From Roseomonas sp. (lineage in GTDB: Bacteria; Pseudomonadota; Alphaproteobacteria; Acetobacterales; Acetobacteraceae), in the NCBI GenBank assembly GCA_020249465.1, contig JADCFP010000037.1:1-64000 (forward strand): a DNA stretch of 64,000 bases, written 5' to 3'. Under the pieces are notes generated by a model that was not told the DNA's origin, searched no databases, and was given only the letters and a program-made list of their open reading frames with translations. Of the stretch, positions 51,519 through 60,552 are shown one piece after another (positions within the stretch are counted from its first letter, which is position 1; each line of letters opens with the position of its first letter). Both the position numbers and the translations under genes were made by a program.

Positions 51519-52556
51519 ATGAAAACCTTCGCCCATCCGGACCATGCCGGGCATCAACCGGCGTTCTTTTTGATTCGCGGTCGCACGCGCGCGAATTTCG
51601 AAATCCCCGCCCGCGCGGCGGCGCTGGAAGCGGCGCTGCATCGCCTTGGGCTTGCGCCCAGCGTGCCAGATGCCGTGCCGCTTGCCGCGCTGCACGCCAT
51701 TCATAGCGCGGATTACCTGAATTTTCTGGCCGAAGCCGCGCGGGATTGGGCAGCGCTTGCCGATGCGGGGCCAGAGGTGGTTGCGAATATGCACCCCTCG
51801 CCCGAGATGCTGGCGCAAGGTGCCGCTTGCTCGGACAGCATTGTTGCGCGTGCGGGTTGGTATATGGCCGATGCCGCCTGTCCGATTGGCCCAGGCACCT
51901 GGCAGGCGATTCAAGGCGCCGCCGCTTGCGCCTTGGCCGCTGCGCGTGAAGCCGCTGCGGGGCGGAGTGCCTATGCGCTGTGTCGCCCGCCTGGGCATCA
52001 CGCCTATGCCGCGCGCGCTGGTGGGCATTGCTATGTGAACAACGCCGCGCTTGCTGCGCAGGCTTTGGTGGATGCGGGCGCGAAGCGTGTTGCGGTGCTG
52101 GATATTGATAGCCATCACGGCAATGGCACCCAGGGTATTTTCTGGGAACGCGGCGATGTGCTGACCATTTCCATCCATGGCGATCCTGATCGCTATTATC
52201 CTTGGTTTGTGGGCCGCACGCGCGAACGCGGCGCCGGCGCCGGTGATGGTCGCAACATGAATATGCCGCTTGCCATCGGCACGGGGGATGAGGGCTGGCT
52301 GGACGCCATTCGCTACGCCATGGCCGCGATCCGCGACCATAAAACCGATGCGCTGGTGCTACCACTTGGCTTTGATGCATCCGAACATGAACCGCTTGCC
52401 GCGCTGAAGGTGACAGCCTCTGGCTTTGCCCGCGCCGGCGCGATGATTGGTGGCCTGAAACTGCCCACCGCCATCACCCAGGAAGGCGGCTATAATGTAG
52501 ATGTCATCGGCGATTTATTGGCGGGCTTCCTGCAAGCCTGGGGAGATGCGGCATGA
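51519..52556 (+). CDS. Histone deacetylase/acetylpolyamine amidohydrolase-like protein
   Basis: The product has 345 residues. RPPGHHAYAARAGGHCYVNNAALAAQ contains the catalytic His pair; VLDIDSHHGNGTQGIFW the zinc ligands; ITQEGGYNVD the last active-site segment. This is the class II HDAC-like fold used by bacteria to deacetylate acetylpolyamines or other small acetylamides. The start at 51519 is chosen because a longer open frame overlaps the divergent gene. An M19 dipeptidase overlaps its stop by 4 bp, so the two are co-translated. Confidence 0.9.
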   Translation: MKTFAHPDHAGHQPAFFLIRGRTRANFEIPARAAALEAALHRLGLAPSVPDAVPLAALHAIHSADYLNFLAEAARDWAALADAGPEVVANMHPSPEMLAQGAACSDSIVARAGWYMADAACPIGPGTWQAIQGAAACALAAAREAAAGRSAYALCRPPGHHAYAARAGGHCYVNNAALAAQALVDAGAKRVAVLDIDSHHGNGTQGIFWERGDVLTISIHGDPDRYYPWFVGRTRERGAGAGDGRNMNMPLAIGTGDEGWLDAIRYAMAAIRDHKTDALVLPLGFDASEHEPLAALKVTASGFARAGAMIGGLKLPTAITQEGGYNVDVIGDLLAGFLQAWGDAA

Positions 52557-53560
52557 GCGAGGCGATCCACGCGGCGACGCTGACGCTTGATACCCATGTG
52601 GATATCAAATGGCCCGACCCGCCGGACGCGACGCAGGAAACCGATCGCTGCGTTGATTTCCCAAAAATGCAGCGCGGTGGTTTGAAGGCCGTTGTCTTCA
52701 TTGCCTATACGCCGCAGGGCCCGCGCGACGCTGCCGGCCATCAGGTCGCCGCCGATCGGGCCGAGGCGATGCTCCGCCACATCCGCACACGCGCCGATGG
52801 TGTGGCACGGCGCTTTTGCGCGACCGCCGATGAAATGGAAGCAGCGCATCAGGCGGGCGCGCTTGCGGTGCTGAGCGCGGTTGAAAACGGCAATGCCATG
52901 GGGCGCGATTTGGCGCGGCTGAAACTCTGGCGCGATCTCGGCGCGATTTATCTGACGCTGACGCATGATGGGCATAATGATCTGGCCGATGCCGCGCGGC
53001 CCAAGCCCGCGCTTGGCGATGGCACGGCGCAACATGGCGGGCTTTCCGATCTTGGCCGGCAGGCGATTGCGGAGATGAATCGCATCGGCCTGATCATTGA
53101 TGTCTCCCACGCCGCGAAAACGTCCATGATGCAGGCGGCGGAGCTTTCCCGCGCGCCGATTGTGGCGACCCATTCCTGCTGCCGCGCGCTATGCGATCAT
53201 CCGCGCAATCTGGATGATGAGCAGTTGGATATGCTGCGCGCGCGCGGCGGCCTGGTACAGATCACGGCGCTTGATGCTTTTCTTCGCCCACCTGGGGCGG
53301 ATGGCAAATCACCCGCGACGGTTGCGGATATGGTGGATCACGTGGATTACGCGGTCAGGCGGATTGGGCTTGATCATGTCGGTCTGTCATCTGATTTCGA
53401 TGGCGGCGGCGGCATTCCCGGCTGGGCCAATGCCGGCGAAACCATGAACCTGACCGCCGAACTGCACCGCCGCGGCTATGGCGCGCGCGAGATTGATTTG
53501 CTCTGGTCCGGCAATTTCCGGCGGCTGATTCGGCGGGTGCAGGGGATGTCGGAAACATAA
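52553..53560 (+). CDS. M19-family membrane-dipeptidase-like protein
   Basis: The product has 335 residues. LDTHVDIKWP supplies the first metal-binding His-Asp; LTHDGHNDLADA, IIDVSHAAKTSMM, ATHSCCRALCDHPRNLDD and VGLSSDFDGGG complete the renal-dipeptidase-type binuclear zinc site. The family hydrolyses dipeptides, often with a D-residue, and some members act on N-acyl-D-amino acids. There is no signal peptide, so it is cytoplasmic. ATGA overlap with the HDAC-like gene suggests joint degradation of an acylated peptide. Confidence 0.92.
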   Translation: MSEAIHAATLTLDTHVDIKWPDPPDATQETDRCVDFPKMQRGGLKAVVFIAYTPQGPRDAAGHQVAADRAEAMLRHIRTRADGVARRFCATADEMEAAHQAGALAVLSAVENGNAMGRDLARLKLWRDLGAIYLTLTHDGHNDLADAARPKPALGDGTAQHGGLSDLGRQAIAEMNRIGLIIDVSHAAKTSMMQAAELSRAPIVATHSCCRALCDHPRNLDDEQLDMLRARGGLVQITALDAFLRPPGADGKSPATVADMVDHVDYAVRRIGLDHVGLSSDFDGGGGIPGWANAGETMNLTAELHRRGYGAREIDLLWSGNFRRLIRRVQGMSET

Positions 53561-53602
53561 CTTATGGTTGTATTTCGGCGCGGGATACGCCATTGATGCG
53601 GC

Positions 53603-55120
53603 ATGTCCATTGCCCGCATCGCCACCTTCGCCTTCGCTGGGATCGAAGCCCAGGCGGTAGAAGTACAGGTGCAAATCGCCCCCGGCCTGCCGGCCTTTCT
53701 GGTGGTGGGCCTGCCCGATAAGGCGGTTGCAGAAAGCCGCGAAAGGGTGCGCGCAGCCCTGCTTGGCCTCGGGCTTTCCATGCCGCCCAAACGCGTGCTG
53801 GTAAACCTGGCACCCGCTGATATCACCAAAGAAGGCAGCCATTTCGACCTGCCGATTGCACTTGCCGTACTCGCCGCGATGGATGTGCTGCCGCGCGATG
53901 AATTGGCGGGCTTCGCGGCGCTCGGTGAATTGTCGCTTGATGGCGCGATCATGCCCGTGGCGGGTGTATTGCCGGCAGCCCTTGGCGCCTCGGCGCGCGA
54001 ATTGGGGCTGATCTGCCCTGCCGCGCAGGGCGGAGAGGCCGCCTGGGCTGGGCAGATTGAAGTGCTCGCGGCACCTGATCTTCCCGCGCTGCTCAATCAC
54101 TTCAAGGGCGTGCAGGTGTTGCGCCCTCCAGAAGCGCCAAAGCTGGATGCCGCACTACCTACTGGCCCCTGCCTTTCCGACGTGAAGGGGCAGGAAACCG
54201 CAAAGCGCGCCTTGGAAATCGCGGCGGCCGGCGGGCACAATCTGCTCATGATCGGCCCACCTGGCGGCGGCAAATCCATGCTCGCCGCGCGCCTGCCTGC
54301 GCTGCTGCCTGATCTTTCACCGGCTGAGGCTTTGGAAGTGAGCCTTGTCCATTCCATCGCGGGCCTGCTGCAAGGCGGGCGGCTGGTGACGCGCCCGCCA
54401 TTCCGGGAACCGCATCATTCCGCATCCATGCCCGCGCTGGTTGGTGGTGGGTCGCGTGCCAAGCCAGGCGAAATCAGCCTCGCGCATCGCGGCGTGTTGT
54501 TTCTGGATGAATGGCCGGAATTTCCGCGCCAGGCGCTGGAAGCGCTCCGCCAACCAATGGAAACCGGGCGCACCACCATCAGCCGCGTGCATTCGCATGT
54601 GACCTATCCCGCGCGGTTTCAATGCATTGCGGCGATGAATCCCTGCCGCTGCGGCTATCTGGGGCAGCCGGGCCGCGAATGCGGTCGCGCGCCGCGCTGT
54701 GGTGAGGATTATCAGATGCGGCTTTCCGGCCCGCTTTTGGATCGGATGGATATCACCATTGAAGTGATGCCGATTGCCCCCGCTGAATTGGCCCGCGCCC
54801 CGGCAGGTGAGGCAAGCACAGCGGTCGCTGCGCGTGTCAAGGCCGCGCGTGCCGCGCAGCGCGTGCGTTATGGCGCGGATGGCCCGCCGAATAATGCCGA
54901 AGCAAGCCTCGCCCAATTACAGCAGGGCATTGAGGCTGAGGCCGCGCATTTGCTTGAAGTGGCGGCGACGCGGCTTGGGTTGTCATCGCGCGGGCAAGTA
55001 CGCAGCCTGCGTGTCGCGCGCACCATCGCTGATCTTGCCGCTAGTGCCACGATCCGCCGCGCGCATATTGCCGAGGCGCTGGCCTTTCGCCATCGCATGC
55101 CGGGACGGGTTGCCGCCTAA
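53603..55120 (+). CDS. comM: Mg-chelatase-like AAA+ ATPase, ComM/YifB
   Basis: The product has 505 residues. N-terminal Lon-like domain (KAVAESRERVRAAL, PADITKEGSHFDLPIA), Walker A IGPPGGGKSMLAARLP, and FLDEWPEFPRQALEALRQPM Walker B with sensor motifs define the YifB/ComM family. ComM is a hexameric helicase that drives branch migration during natural-transformation recombination. The zinc-like cysteine cluster CRCGYLGQPGRECGRAPRC is typical. The length fits. Its end overlaps the convergent GNAT gene by 4 bp. Confidence 0.94.
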   Translation: MSIARIATFAFAGIEAQAVEVQVQIAPGLPAFLVVGLPDKAVAESRERVRAALLGLGLSMPPKRVLVNLAPADITKEGSHFDLPIALAVLAAMDVLPRDELAGFAALGELSLDGAIMPVAGVLPAALGASARELGLICPAAQGGEAAWAGQIEVLAAPDLPALLNHFKGVQVLRPPEAPKLDAALPTGPCLSDVKGQETAKRALEIAAAGGHNLLMIGPPGGGKSMLAARLPALLPDLSPAEALEVSLVHSIAGLLQGGRLVTRPPFREPHHSASMPALVGGGSRAKPGEISLAHRGVLFLDEWPEFPRQALEALRQPMETGRTTISRVHSHVTYPARFQCIAAMNPCRCGYLGQPGRECGRAPRCGEDYQMRLSGPLLDRMDITIEVMPIAPAELARAPAGEASTAVAARVKAARAAQRVRYGADGPPNNAEASLAQLQQGIEAEAAHLLEVAATRLGLSSRGQVRSLRVARTIADLAASATIRRAHIAEALAFRHRMPGRVAA

Positions 55121-55584
55121 AGCGATACTGTCGGATCAAGGCGCAGCACATAGGAACGCCAGGGTGCGCGCGCGGCAATACGCTCATAAAGCGCAATGGC
55201 GGCCTGATCGGTCTCGGGCACGATCCAGCGCAGATGCGACCAGGCCCGCGCAGTGCCAAGTGCGGCAAGCGCTTCAATCAAGGCTTTAGCTACGCCTTGG
55301 CGGCGTCCGGTGGGGGCCACGAAAAGATCATCCAGCGCGCCGCAGCGCCGGGCGAAGACGATTTCCGGCAGGTCAAAGAACAGCGCGAAGCCAAGCGCTT
55401 CCCCATCACGAAAGGCGGCCAGGATTTCCGCGCGCGGATCATTGGCGATCATTTCCAGCACGGCCTCGGGCGTGGCCGGTGCGGCGCCAGCCAAATGCGG
55501 CGCCATCTCCGCGCCATAGGCAGCAAGCAATGGCAGCAGCAGATGATAGTCCTGCGGCAACAACAAACGCGTCCTGAAGGGCAT
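55117..55584 (-). CDS. GNAT-family N-acetyltransferase
   Basis: The product has 155 residues. The acetyl-CoA binding motif reads LDDLFVAPTGRRQGVAKALIEAL, followed by the IVPETDQAAIALYERIA end of the fold, typical of GNAT acetyltransferases. The acceptor is unknown. ATG 55584 is used as start because AGGGGG lies 9 nt upstream; a TTG at 55593 is possible. A terminator lies just upstream (55601-55640), so it has its own promoter, not seen clearly. Confidence 0.85.
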   Translation of the reverse strand: MPFRTRLLLPQDYHLLLPLLAAYGAEMAPHLAGAAPATPEAVLEMIANDPRAEILAAFRDGEALGFALFFDLPEIVFARRCGALDDLFVAPTGRRQGVAKALIEALAALGTARAWSHLRWIVPETDQAAIALYERIAARAPWRSYVLRLDPTVSL

Positions 55585-55600
55585 CAAGCACAACCCCCTA

Positions 55601-55640
55601 AAAACACTTAGGGCGCCGCATGACTTGCATGCGACGCCCC
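55601..55640 (-). terminator. Intrinsic terminator after the histone-like gene
   Basis: On the minus strand GGGGCGTCGCATGC pairs with GCATGCGGCGCCC-type bases (one mismatch, four-base loop), followed by TAAGTGTTTTTA. It is 22 bp after the stop of the histone-like gene. Confidence 0.75.
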
Positions 55641-55662
55641 AGTGCCGGGATCCGGTAGCTAA

Positions 55663-56091
55663 TCAGCTCGCCGGAGTATCAGACGGCGCCGGAGCAGCAG
55701 CGGCAGCGGCCTTACGGCGACGCGGCGCAGCGGCCTTCTTCGCGGCGGGCTTACGGCCAGCCTTCTTCGCGGCGGGCTTCTTCGCAGCAGCCTTCTTCGC
55801 AGCCGGCTTCGTCGCAGCGGCCTTCTTCGCGGCGGGCTTCTTCGCAGTAGCCTTCTTCGCAGCCGGCTTCTTCGCAGCAGCCTTCTTCGCAGCAGGCTTC
55901 TTCTTCGCAGCGGCCTTCTTCGCGGCCGGCTTCTTAGCAGCGGCCTTCTTCGCAGCCGGCTTCTTCGCAGCAGGCTTGCGCTTGGCTGGGGCCTTCTTCT
56001 TCGCCGCGGCCATGGCCATCGCCTGGGCGCGCGGGGTTTCTTCGGTTTCGGTAGTCTCGATGATATCAGTCATCAGAGGATGAATCTCCAT
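55663..56091 (-). CDS. Histone H1-like Ala/Lys/Pro-rich DNA-binding protein
   Basis: The product has 142 residues, almost wholly a repeat of AAKKPAAKK-type units from about residue 35 to 115, preceded by an acidic stretch (IIETTETEETP) and followed by APRRRKAAAAAA. This composition matches bacterial histone H1-like proteins (HctB/Hc1 and AlgP types) that bind and compact DNA by charge. The start at 56091 is favoured by AGGAA upstream; ATG 56073 is an alternative. The lysine repeats make the DNA itself appear as short tandem repeats, so indels are likely between strains. It stands alone with its own terminator. Confidence 0.8.
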   Translation of the reverse strand: MEIHPLMTDIIETTETEETPRAQAMAMAAAKKKAPAKRKPAAKKPAAKKAAAKKPAAKKAAAKKKPAAKKAAAKKPAAKKATAKKPAAKKAAATKPAAKKAAAKKPAAKKAGRKPAAKKAAAPRRRKAAAAAAPAPSDTPAS

Positions 56092-56713
56092 GTGTTCCTG
56101 TTGAAGGCGTTCATGGGAAGGCAGCGCTGAGCGCGGCAAATTCCCAATTCCAACCTGGGGTACAGCAGGTGGGGTCGGTGATGGCGGCGACGCGCGGATC
56201 CCGATGCGCGGACCGACAGGACTGAAAGTCTCCGCGAAGCGCAGCCGCCAAAAGCTTCACGGCGCGCGGTATTCCAGCGCGGCGTGTTCCCCCTGGCCTC
56301 TCTCCCGCCCCGTGCACACGCCATCACGGCGGCTTGGGGTGGTATGGAACCCTGATCGCGTGAAGCGAAGGGCCCCTTGAGTCTGCGGTCCATGGACCGT
56401 CCTTCCCTGCTGCGGCAATTCCGCCTTGCCGATCGCAGCACCTTCCCGCTTCGCCGCGCCTTGCTTCAGGTGATGTGCCTGACCTCAGGAGCAATTTTTC
56501 GCAGCGTTCAGGCAGTGCGAATCGCGCAAAAGAATCACGCGCATCTCACGCTATCTTCATCACCATGAGTCGTGTCAACAAAATCCGTCACATTTCGCAA
56601 AAAAAAATGCGCGCATCGCTTCATGATGCGCGCAGTGTGACATGCATGCCGCGGTTTCATGCCTGGCAGCGCGGCTTCACCATCTCTAAAAAAATGATGA
56701 ATACATCTGCAAA
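56092..56713. other. Intergenic region with the prpC terminator
   Basis: No convincing protein gene is seen; short open frames lack ribosome sites. It holds the promoter for the histone-like gene (not identified), several GC-rich inverted repeats, and the strong terminator at 56599-56634. A small RNA cannot be excluded. Confidence 0.4.
56599..56634 (-). terminator. Strong intrinsic terminator after prpC
   Basis: TGCGCGCATC (56608-56617) pairs with GATGCGCGCA (56625-56634), a perfect 10-bp stem with a 7-nt loop, followed on the minus strand by a nine-T run (A's at 56599-56607). It ends the prpD-prpC transcript. Confidence 0.9.
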
Positions 56714-57850
56714 CTATCGTGCTGACAGCGGTGGCACCGGGCGCTGATCGGGACCCGTATACCAAGAGAGGGGGCGAATGAGGCGATTATCCGCGCCTTG
56801 TTCAATCACATGCGCCGACCAGCCCGTGATGCGGGACGCGACGAAGATCGGCGTGAAAAGCGGGATTTCAAAACCCATCAGGTAATAGGCAGGGCCTGCC
56901 GGGAAATCGAGATTTGGGTGGATGTTCTTCTTCTCCAGCATCTCGGCCGCCAGGATGCGGCTGATCTCCATCCAGGTCTTGTCGCCCACAACTTCGGCCA
57001 TTTTCTCGGCATATTTGCGCATGGTGGGCACGCGGCTATCGCCGGTCTTGTAGACGCGATGGCCAAAGCCCATGACCAGCGCCTTGTGGTCAAAGCGGCT
57101 TTGGATCCACTCCTTCGCCAGCTTCGGGTCGCCGATTTCCTTCAGCGTATGCATCACCGCCTCATTGGCGCCGCCATGCAGCGGCCCCTTGAGCGAGGCG
57201 ATGCCCGCCGTGATCGCGCCATGCATATCGGCGCCTGAGGAGGTCACCAGCCGCGCCGTATAGGTGGAGGCGTTGAAGGTATGTTCCGCATACAGGATCA
57301 TGGAAACATCAAAAGCCTTAAGCACTTCCGGCTGCGGCACCTTGCCCAGGATCAGGTTGAAGACATTCTCGGCAAAGCTATGCGCAGGGTTCGGCGCCAC
57401 GACCGGCAGGCCGCGGGAAGCACGATAGGCAGCTGCAATCGCCGTTGGGATTTTGGCGAAAAGCCGCTTCGCCTTGCGATACTGCGCGGGTAGGGAGACA
57501 TCGGCGGTCTCCGCATCTTCCATCCCCATGAAGGAAACTGCCGTGCGGATGGCATCCATCGGGTGCGCATCCTTGGGCATTTCGCGGATCACGCGATGCA
57601 ACGCAGGGCTGATTTCACGCTCGGCGGCGGTCTCGGCCTTGAAGGCGGCAAGCTGCTTGGCATTGGGCAATTCGCCTTCCCAAAGCAGATAGGCCACTTC
57701 CTCAAAGCTGCAATTCTCAGCGAGGTCCTGCACCGCATAGCCACGATAGGTGAGGCTATTCGTCTCCGGCATCACCTTCGATACAGCAGAGACATCGGCA
57801 TAGACGCCGACCAGGCCCTTATAGATTTCGGGTTTCGTCGTTTCGTTCAT
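56714..57850 (-). CDS. prpC: 2-methylcitrate synthase/citrate synthase
   Basis: The product has 378 residues, the short citrate-synthase type. TNSLTYRGYAVQDLAENCSFEEVAYLLWEGELP-like N-terminus, HTFNASTYTAR with the active-site His, GPLHGGANEAV and MGFGHRVYKTGDSR are typical, and this form (HPNLDFPAGPAYYLMG) is the bifunctional 2-methylcitrate/citrate synthase group. With prpD upstream it catalyses propionyl-CoA plus oxaloacetate to 2-methylcitrate. Length and context make PrpC more likely than the housekeeping GltA. PrpB is not in the window. Confidence 0.92.
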   Translation of the reverse strand: MNETTKPEIYKGLVGVYADVSAVSKVMPETNSLTYRGYAVQDLAENCSFEEVAYLLWEGELPNAKQLAAFKAETAAEREISPALHRVIREMPKDAHPMDAIRTAVSFMGMEDAETADVSLPAQYRKAKRLFAKIPTAIAAAYRASRGLPVVAPNPAHSFAENVFNLILGKVPQPEVLKAFDVSMILYAEHTFNASTYTARLVTSSGADMHGAITAGIASLKGPLHGGANEAVMHTLKEIGDPKLAKEWIQSRFDHKALVMGFGHRVYKTGDSRVPTMRKYAEKMAEVVGDKTWMEISRILAAEMLEKKNIHPNLDFPAGPAYYLMGFEIPLFTPIFVASRITGWSAHVIEQGADNRLIRPLSWYTGPDQRPVPPLSAR

Positions 57851-57923
57851 CGGGTTTCTTCCCTTGCTATCCTGGCTGCGGGCCGGCGCGCGCGGCGCCG
57901 ACCCTGCCTTCCTCACGCAGACT

Positions 57924-59450
57924 TCAGAAGATACCGGGCTTGCTGTCCAGCAGGCCACCGGCCGGCAGCGCCACATTCAGCGCGCTGAGCTCGCCCGCCT
58001 TCAGCTTGGCCAAATCCTGCACCACTTCCAGGAAGCGGTTGGACTCACGGGTGGAGATGATGCCATCCGTGATGGTCTTGAACTTGCGGATGTAATCTGC
58101 CCGGCCGAAGGGCTTGGCGCCATTCGGGTGGGCGTTGGCGACACCAAGCTCATCCACCAGGCGCGAGCCATCCTTGAACAGGATCTCAACGCGCCCGCCG
58201 AAGGAAAGCTCATTCGGGTCGCGGGAATGGTATTTGCGGGTCCATTCCGCATCTTCCCGCGTTTCGACCTTGTGCCAGAGCCTGACGGTATCGGCCCGGC
58301 CCGCCCGCTTCGGCGCGTAGCTGTCCACATGATGCCAGCGGCCATCCTGCAACGCGACCGCGAAGATGTACATGATGGAATGGTCCAGCGTCTCACGGCT
58401 CGCCTTCGGGTCCATCTTCTGCGGGTCATTGGCGCCAGTGCCGATCACGTAATGGGTGTGATGGCTGGTATGGATGATGATTTTCTCAATCGCCTCCATA
58501 TCCTTGATCTGCTCGCGCATGCGGAAGGCCAGGTCAATCAGCGCCTGGGATTGGTATTCGGCGGAGTGTTCCTTGGTGTAGGAGTCCAGAATGGAGCGCT
58601 TGGGCTCACCCGCTTCCGGCAGCGGCACTTCGTAATAGACCGGGCCATAGACATCCTTGCGGTTGGACCGCCCGGACAGCACCCAGGCAATCACGCTGTC
58701 TTCGCCTTCATAAATCGGCGAAGGCGCACCTTCACCGCGCATGCAGCGATCCACCGCTTCCACGGCCAGCTTGCCGGCATGGGCCGGGGCATAGGCCTTC
58801 CAGGATGAGATCTCGCCCTTGCGCGATTGCCGGAAGGAGACGGAGGTATGCAGCGCCTGCTGGATGGATTGGAATACCACTTCCTGCTTCAGGCCGAGCA
58901 GCGTGCCGATGCCGGCGGCGGCCGCGGGGCAAAGATGCGCGATGTGATCCACCTTATGTTCATGCAGGCAAATCGCGCGCACCAGATCAATATGCAGCTC
59001 ATAGCCGGTGGCAAGGCCACGGATCAGATCGCGCCCGGATTTCCCCATGGCCTGCGCCACCGCCAGGATCGGCGGGATATTGTCGCCAGGGTGCGAGTAA
59101 TCGGCGGCGAGGAACGTGTCGTGCATGTCCAATTCACGCACGGCGGTGCCATTCGCCCAGGCCGCCCATTCGGGGGAAACCGTGGTGGCGGATTTCACGC
59201 CAAATACCTGCGCGCCGCCCGCCTTCTTCGCATGGCCAAGCGCCATGCCGCGCGCCGAGACCACCGGGCGGCGGTTGATGGCAGCGATGGCGACCGAGGC
59301 ATTGTCGATGATCCGGTTGATGATCATCTCCTGCACTGGCTTTTCGACCGCGACCTTATCCACGGCGACTCCCGCCATTTTCCAGGCCAATTGATCTTCG
59401 CGCTTCAATAGCGCCTTGGATGGGTGAACTTTTACCGGGTGCAGTTTCAT
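57924..59450 (-). CDS. prpD: 2-methylcitrate dehydratase (MmgE/PrpD family)
   Basis: The product has 508 residues. [26 protein letters not shown] and [38 protein letters not shown] stretches, with [16 protein letters not shown], are diagnostic of PrpD, which dehydrates 2-methylcitrate without an iron-sulfur cluster. The start at 59450 has GGGAGAAG upstream. prpC follows 73 bp later, giving a partial methylcitrate operon. The gene is divergent from a LysR regulator at 59587, a natural candidate for control. A GTTGC-TG-GCAAC palindrome lies 18 bp upstream. Confidence 0.94.
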   Translation of the reverse strand: MKLHPVKVHPSKALLKREDQLAWKMAGVAVDKVAVEKPVQEMIINRIIDNASVAIAAINRRPVVSARGMALGHAKKAGGAQVFGVKSATTVSPEWAAWANGTAVRELDMHDTFLAADYSHPGDNIPPILAVAQAMGKSGRDLIRGLATGYELHIDLVRAICLHEHKVDHIAHLCPAAAAGIGTLLGLKQEVVFQSIQQALHTSVSFRQSRKGEISSWKAYAPAHAGKLAVEAVDRCMRGEGAPSPIYEGEDSVIAWVLSGRSNRKDVYGPVYYEVPLPEAGEPKRSILDSYTKEHSAEYQSQALIDLAFRMREQIKDMEAIEKIIIHTSHHTHYVIGTGANDPQKMDPKASRETLDHSIMYIFAVALQDGRWHHVDSYAPKRAGRADTVRLWHKVETREDAEWTRKYHSRDPNELSFGGRVEILFKDGSRLVDELGVANAHPNGAKPFGRADYIRKFKTITDGIISTRESNRFLEVVQDLAKLKAGELSALNVALPAGGLLDSKPGIF

Positions 59451-59586
59451 CTGGGGCTTCTCCCTTTGTTGCTGGCAACTTGCCTGATGGGGCGATGTTG
59501 TGCGCCCATCGCGCGCCATCGTCCAATCCAATTGACGTGGCGCGCTGATAGGTTTTCCGTATGGGCGAAACCGTATTGGAACGAAG

Positions 59587-60513
59587 ATGGATTTTCGCCT
59601 GATCCGCCGCCTGGGGCATTTTCTCGCCGTGGCCGAAGAAGGTCATTTCGGTCGTGCCGCCGCGCGGCTTGGCATTTCGCAGCCACCGCTGACGGCGCAA
59701 ATCCAATTGCTGGAACGCGAATTGGGCGTGAAGCTGCTGGAACGCAGCGGCAAGGGCGCGCGCCCGACCCGCGAAGGGGAAGCGCTGCTGCCACTCGCGC
59801 GCCGCATCGCTGGCAATGCGGCTGATCTGGAAAGCCTCGCGCGCGAATTGCGCATGGGCCATCACGCGCCGGTTTCCATCGCCTGCGTCACCTCGGCGCT
59901 ATTCGATTATCTGCCGCCCATCGTGCGCGCCATGCAGGCGGCACGCCCGGAAGCCGCGATTGGCGTGCGCGAAATGGACACCGCCGAAGCCTTGGAAGCG
60001 CTTCGCCGGGGAGAGGTTGATCTGGCCTTGCTCCGTTCAGATCGTGATCGCGCGCCGATCAAGCTGAGGCCGCTCGGGGAAGACAGGCTCGCTGCCGCCT
60101 TGCCGGAAGGCCATCCGATCTTGAGTGGGCCTGATCCCTTGCCGCTGTCTGCCCTGGCCGAAGCGCCGATGCTGATGCTGCCGCGCGCGATCAGCCCGGC
60201 CTATTCGGATGCGATGACAGCGGCCTGCCATGCGGCGGGCTTCACGCCGCGCGTGGTGCGCGAAGTGGGATCAGCCATGGCGCAGCTTGGCTTTGTCGCG
60301 GCGGGATTGGGTGTGGCCTTGGTCTCGGAAGGGATGGCGCGGCTCAATCCGCCGGGTGTGGCATTTCGGATTCTCTCTGGCCCAATTCGCGGCGTCGGCG
60401 TGGCACTCGCCTGGAATGCAGAGCGGGAGAATGAGGCGACGAAGCTCGCGCTTGAAATCGCCGATGCGCAATTTCCGCCCGCAGCCCTGGCCCGCAACAC
60501 GGGCCTGCGTTAG
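59587..60513 (+). CDS. LysR-family transcriptional regulator
   Basis: The product has 308 residues. The helix-turn-helix [34 protein letters not shown] and the effector-binding domain (residues ~90-300) are typical. It is divergent from prpD and 39 bp before a D-hydantoinase gene on the same strand, so it may control either; the second fits the close spacing. The inducer is unknown. The start ATG 59587 follows GGAACGAAG. Confidence 0.92.
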   Translation: MDFRLIRRLGHFLAVAEEGHFGRAAARLGISQPPLTAQIQLLERELGVKLLERSGKGARPTREGEALLPLARRIAGNAADLESLARELRMGHHAPVSIACVTSALFDYLPPIVRAMQAARPEAAIGVREMDTAEALEALRRGEVDLALLRSDRDRAPIKLRPLGEDRLAAALPEGHPILSGPDPLPLSALAEAPMLMLPRAISPAYSDAMTAACHAAGFTPRVVREVGSAMAQLGFVAAGLGVALVSEGMARLNPPGVAFRILSGPIRGVGVALAWNAERENEATKLALEIADAQFPPAALARNTGLR

Positions 60514-60552
60514 CTTGATCCGCCATCCGGATCACACTTGCAGGAGTAGCCC

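Noticed and set aside
55700..56000. Tandem repeat DNA as a CRISPR-like array
   Set aside because: The units are short, contiguous and in frame as Ala/Lys/Pro codons; there are no spacers and no cas genes.
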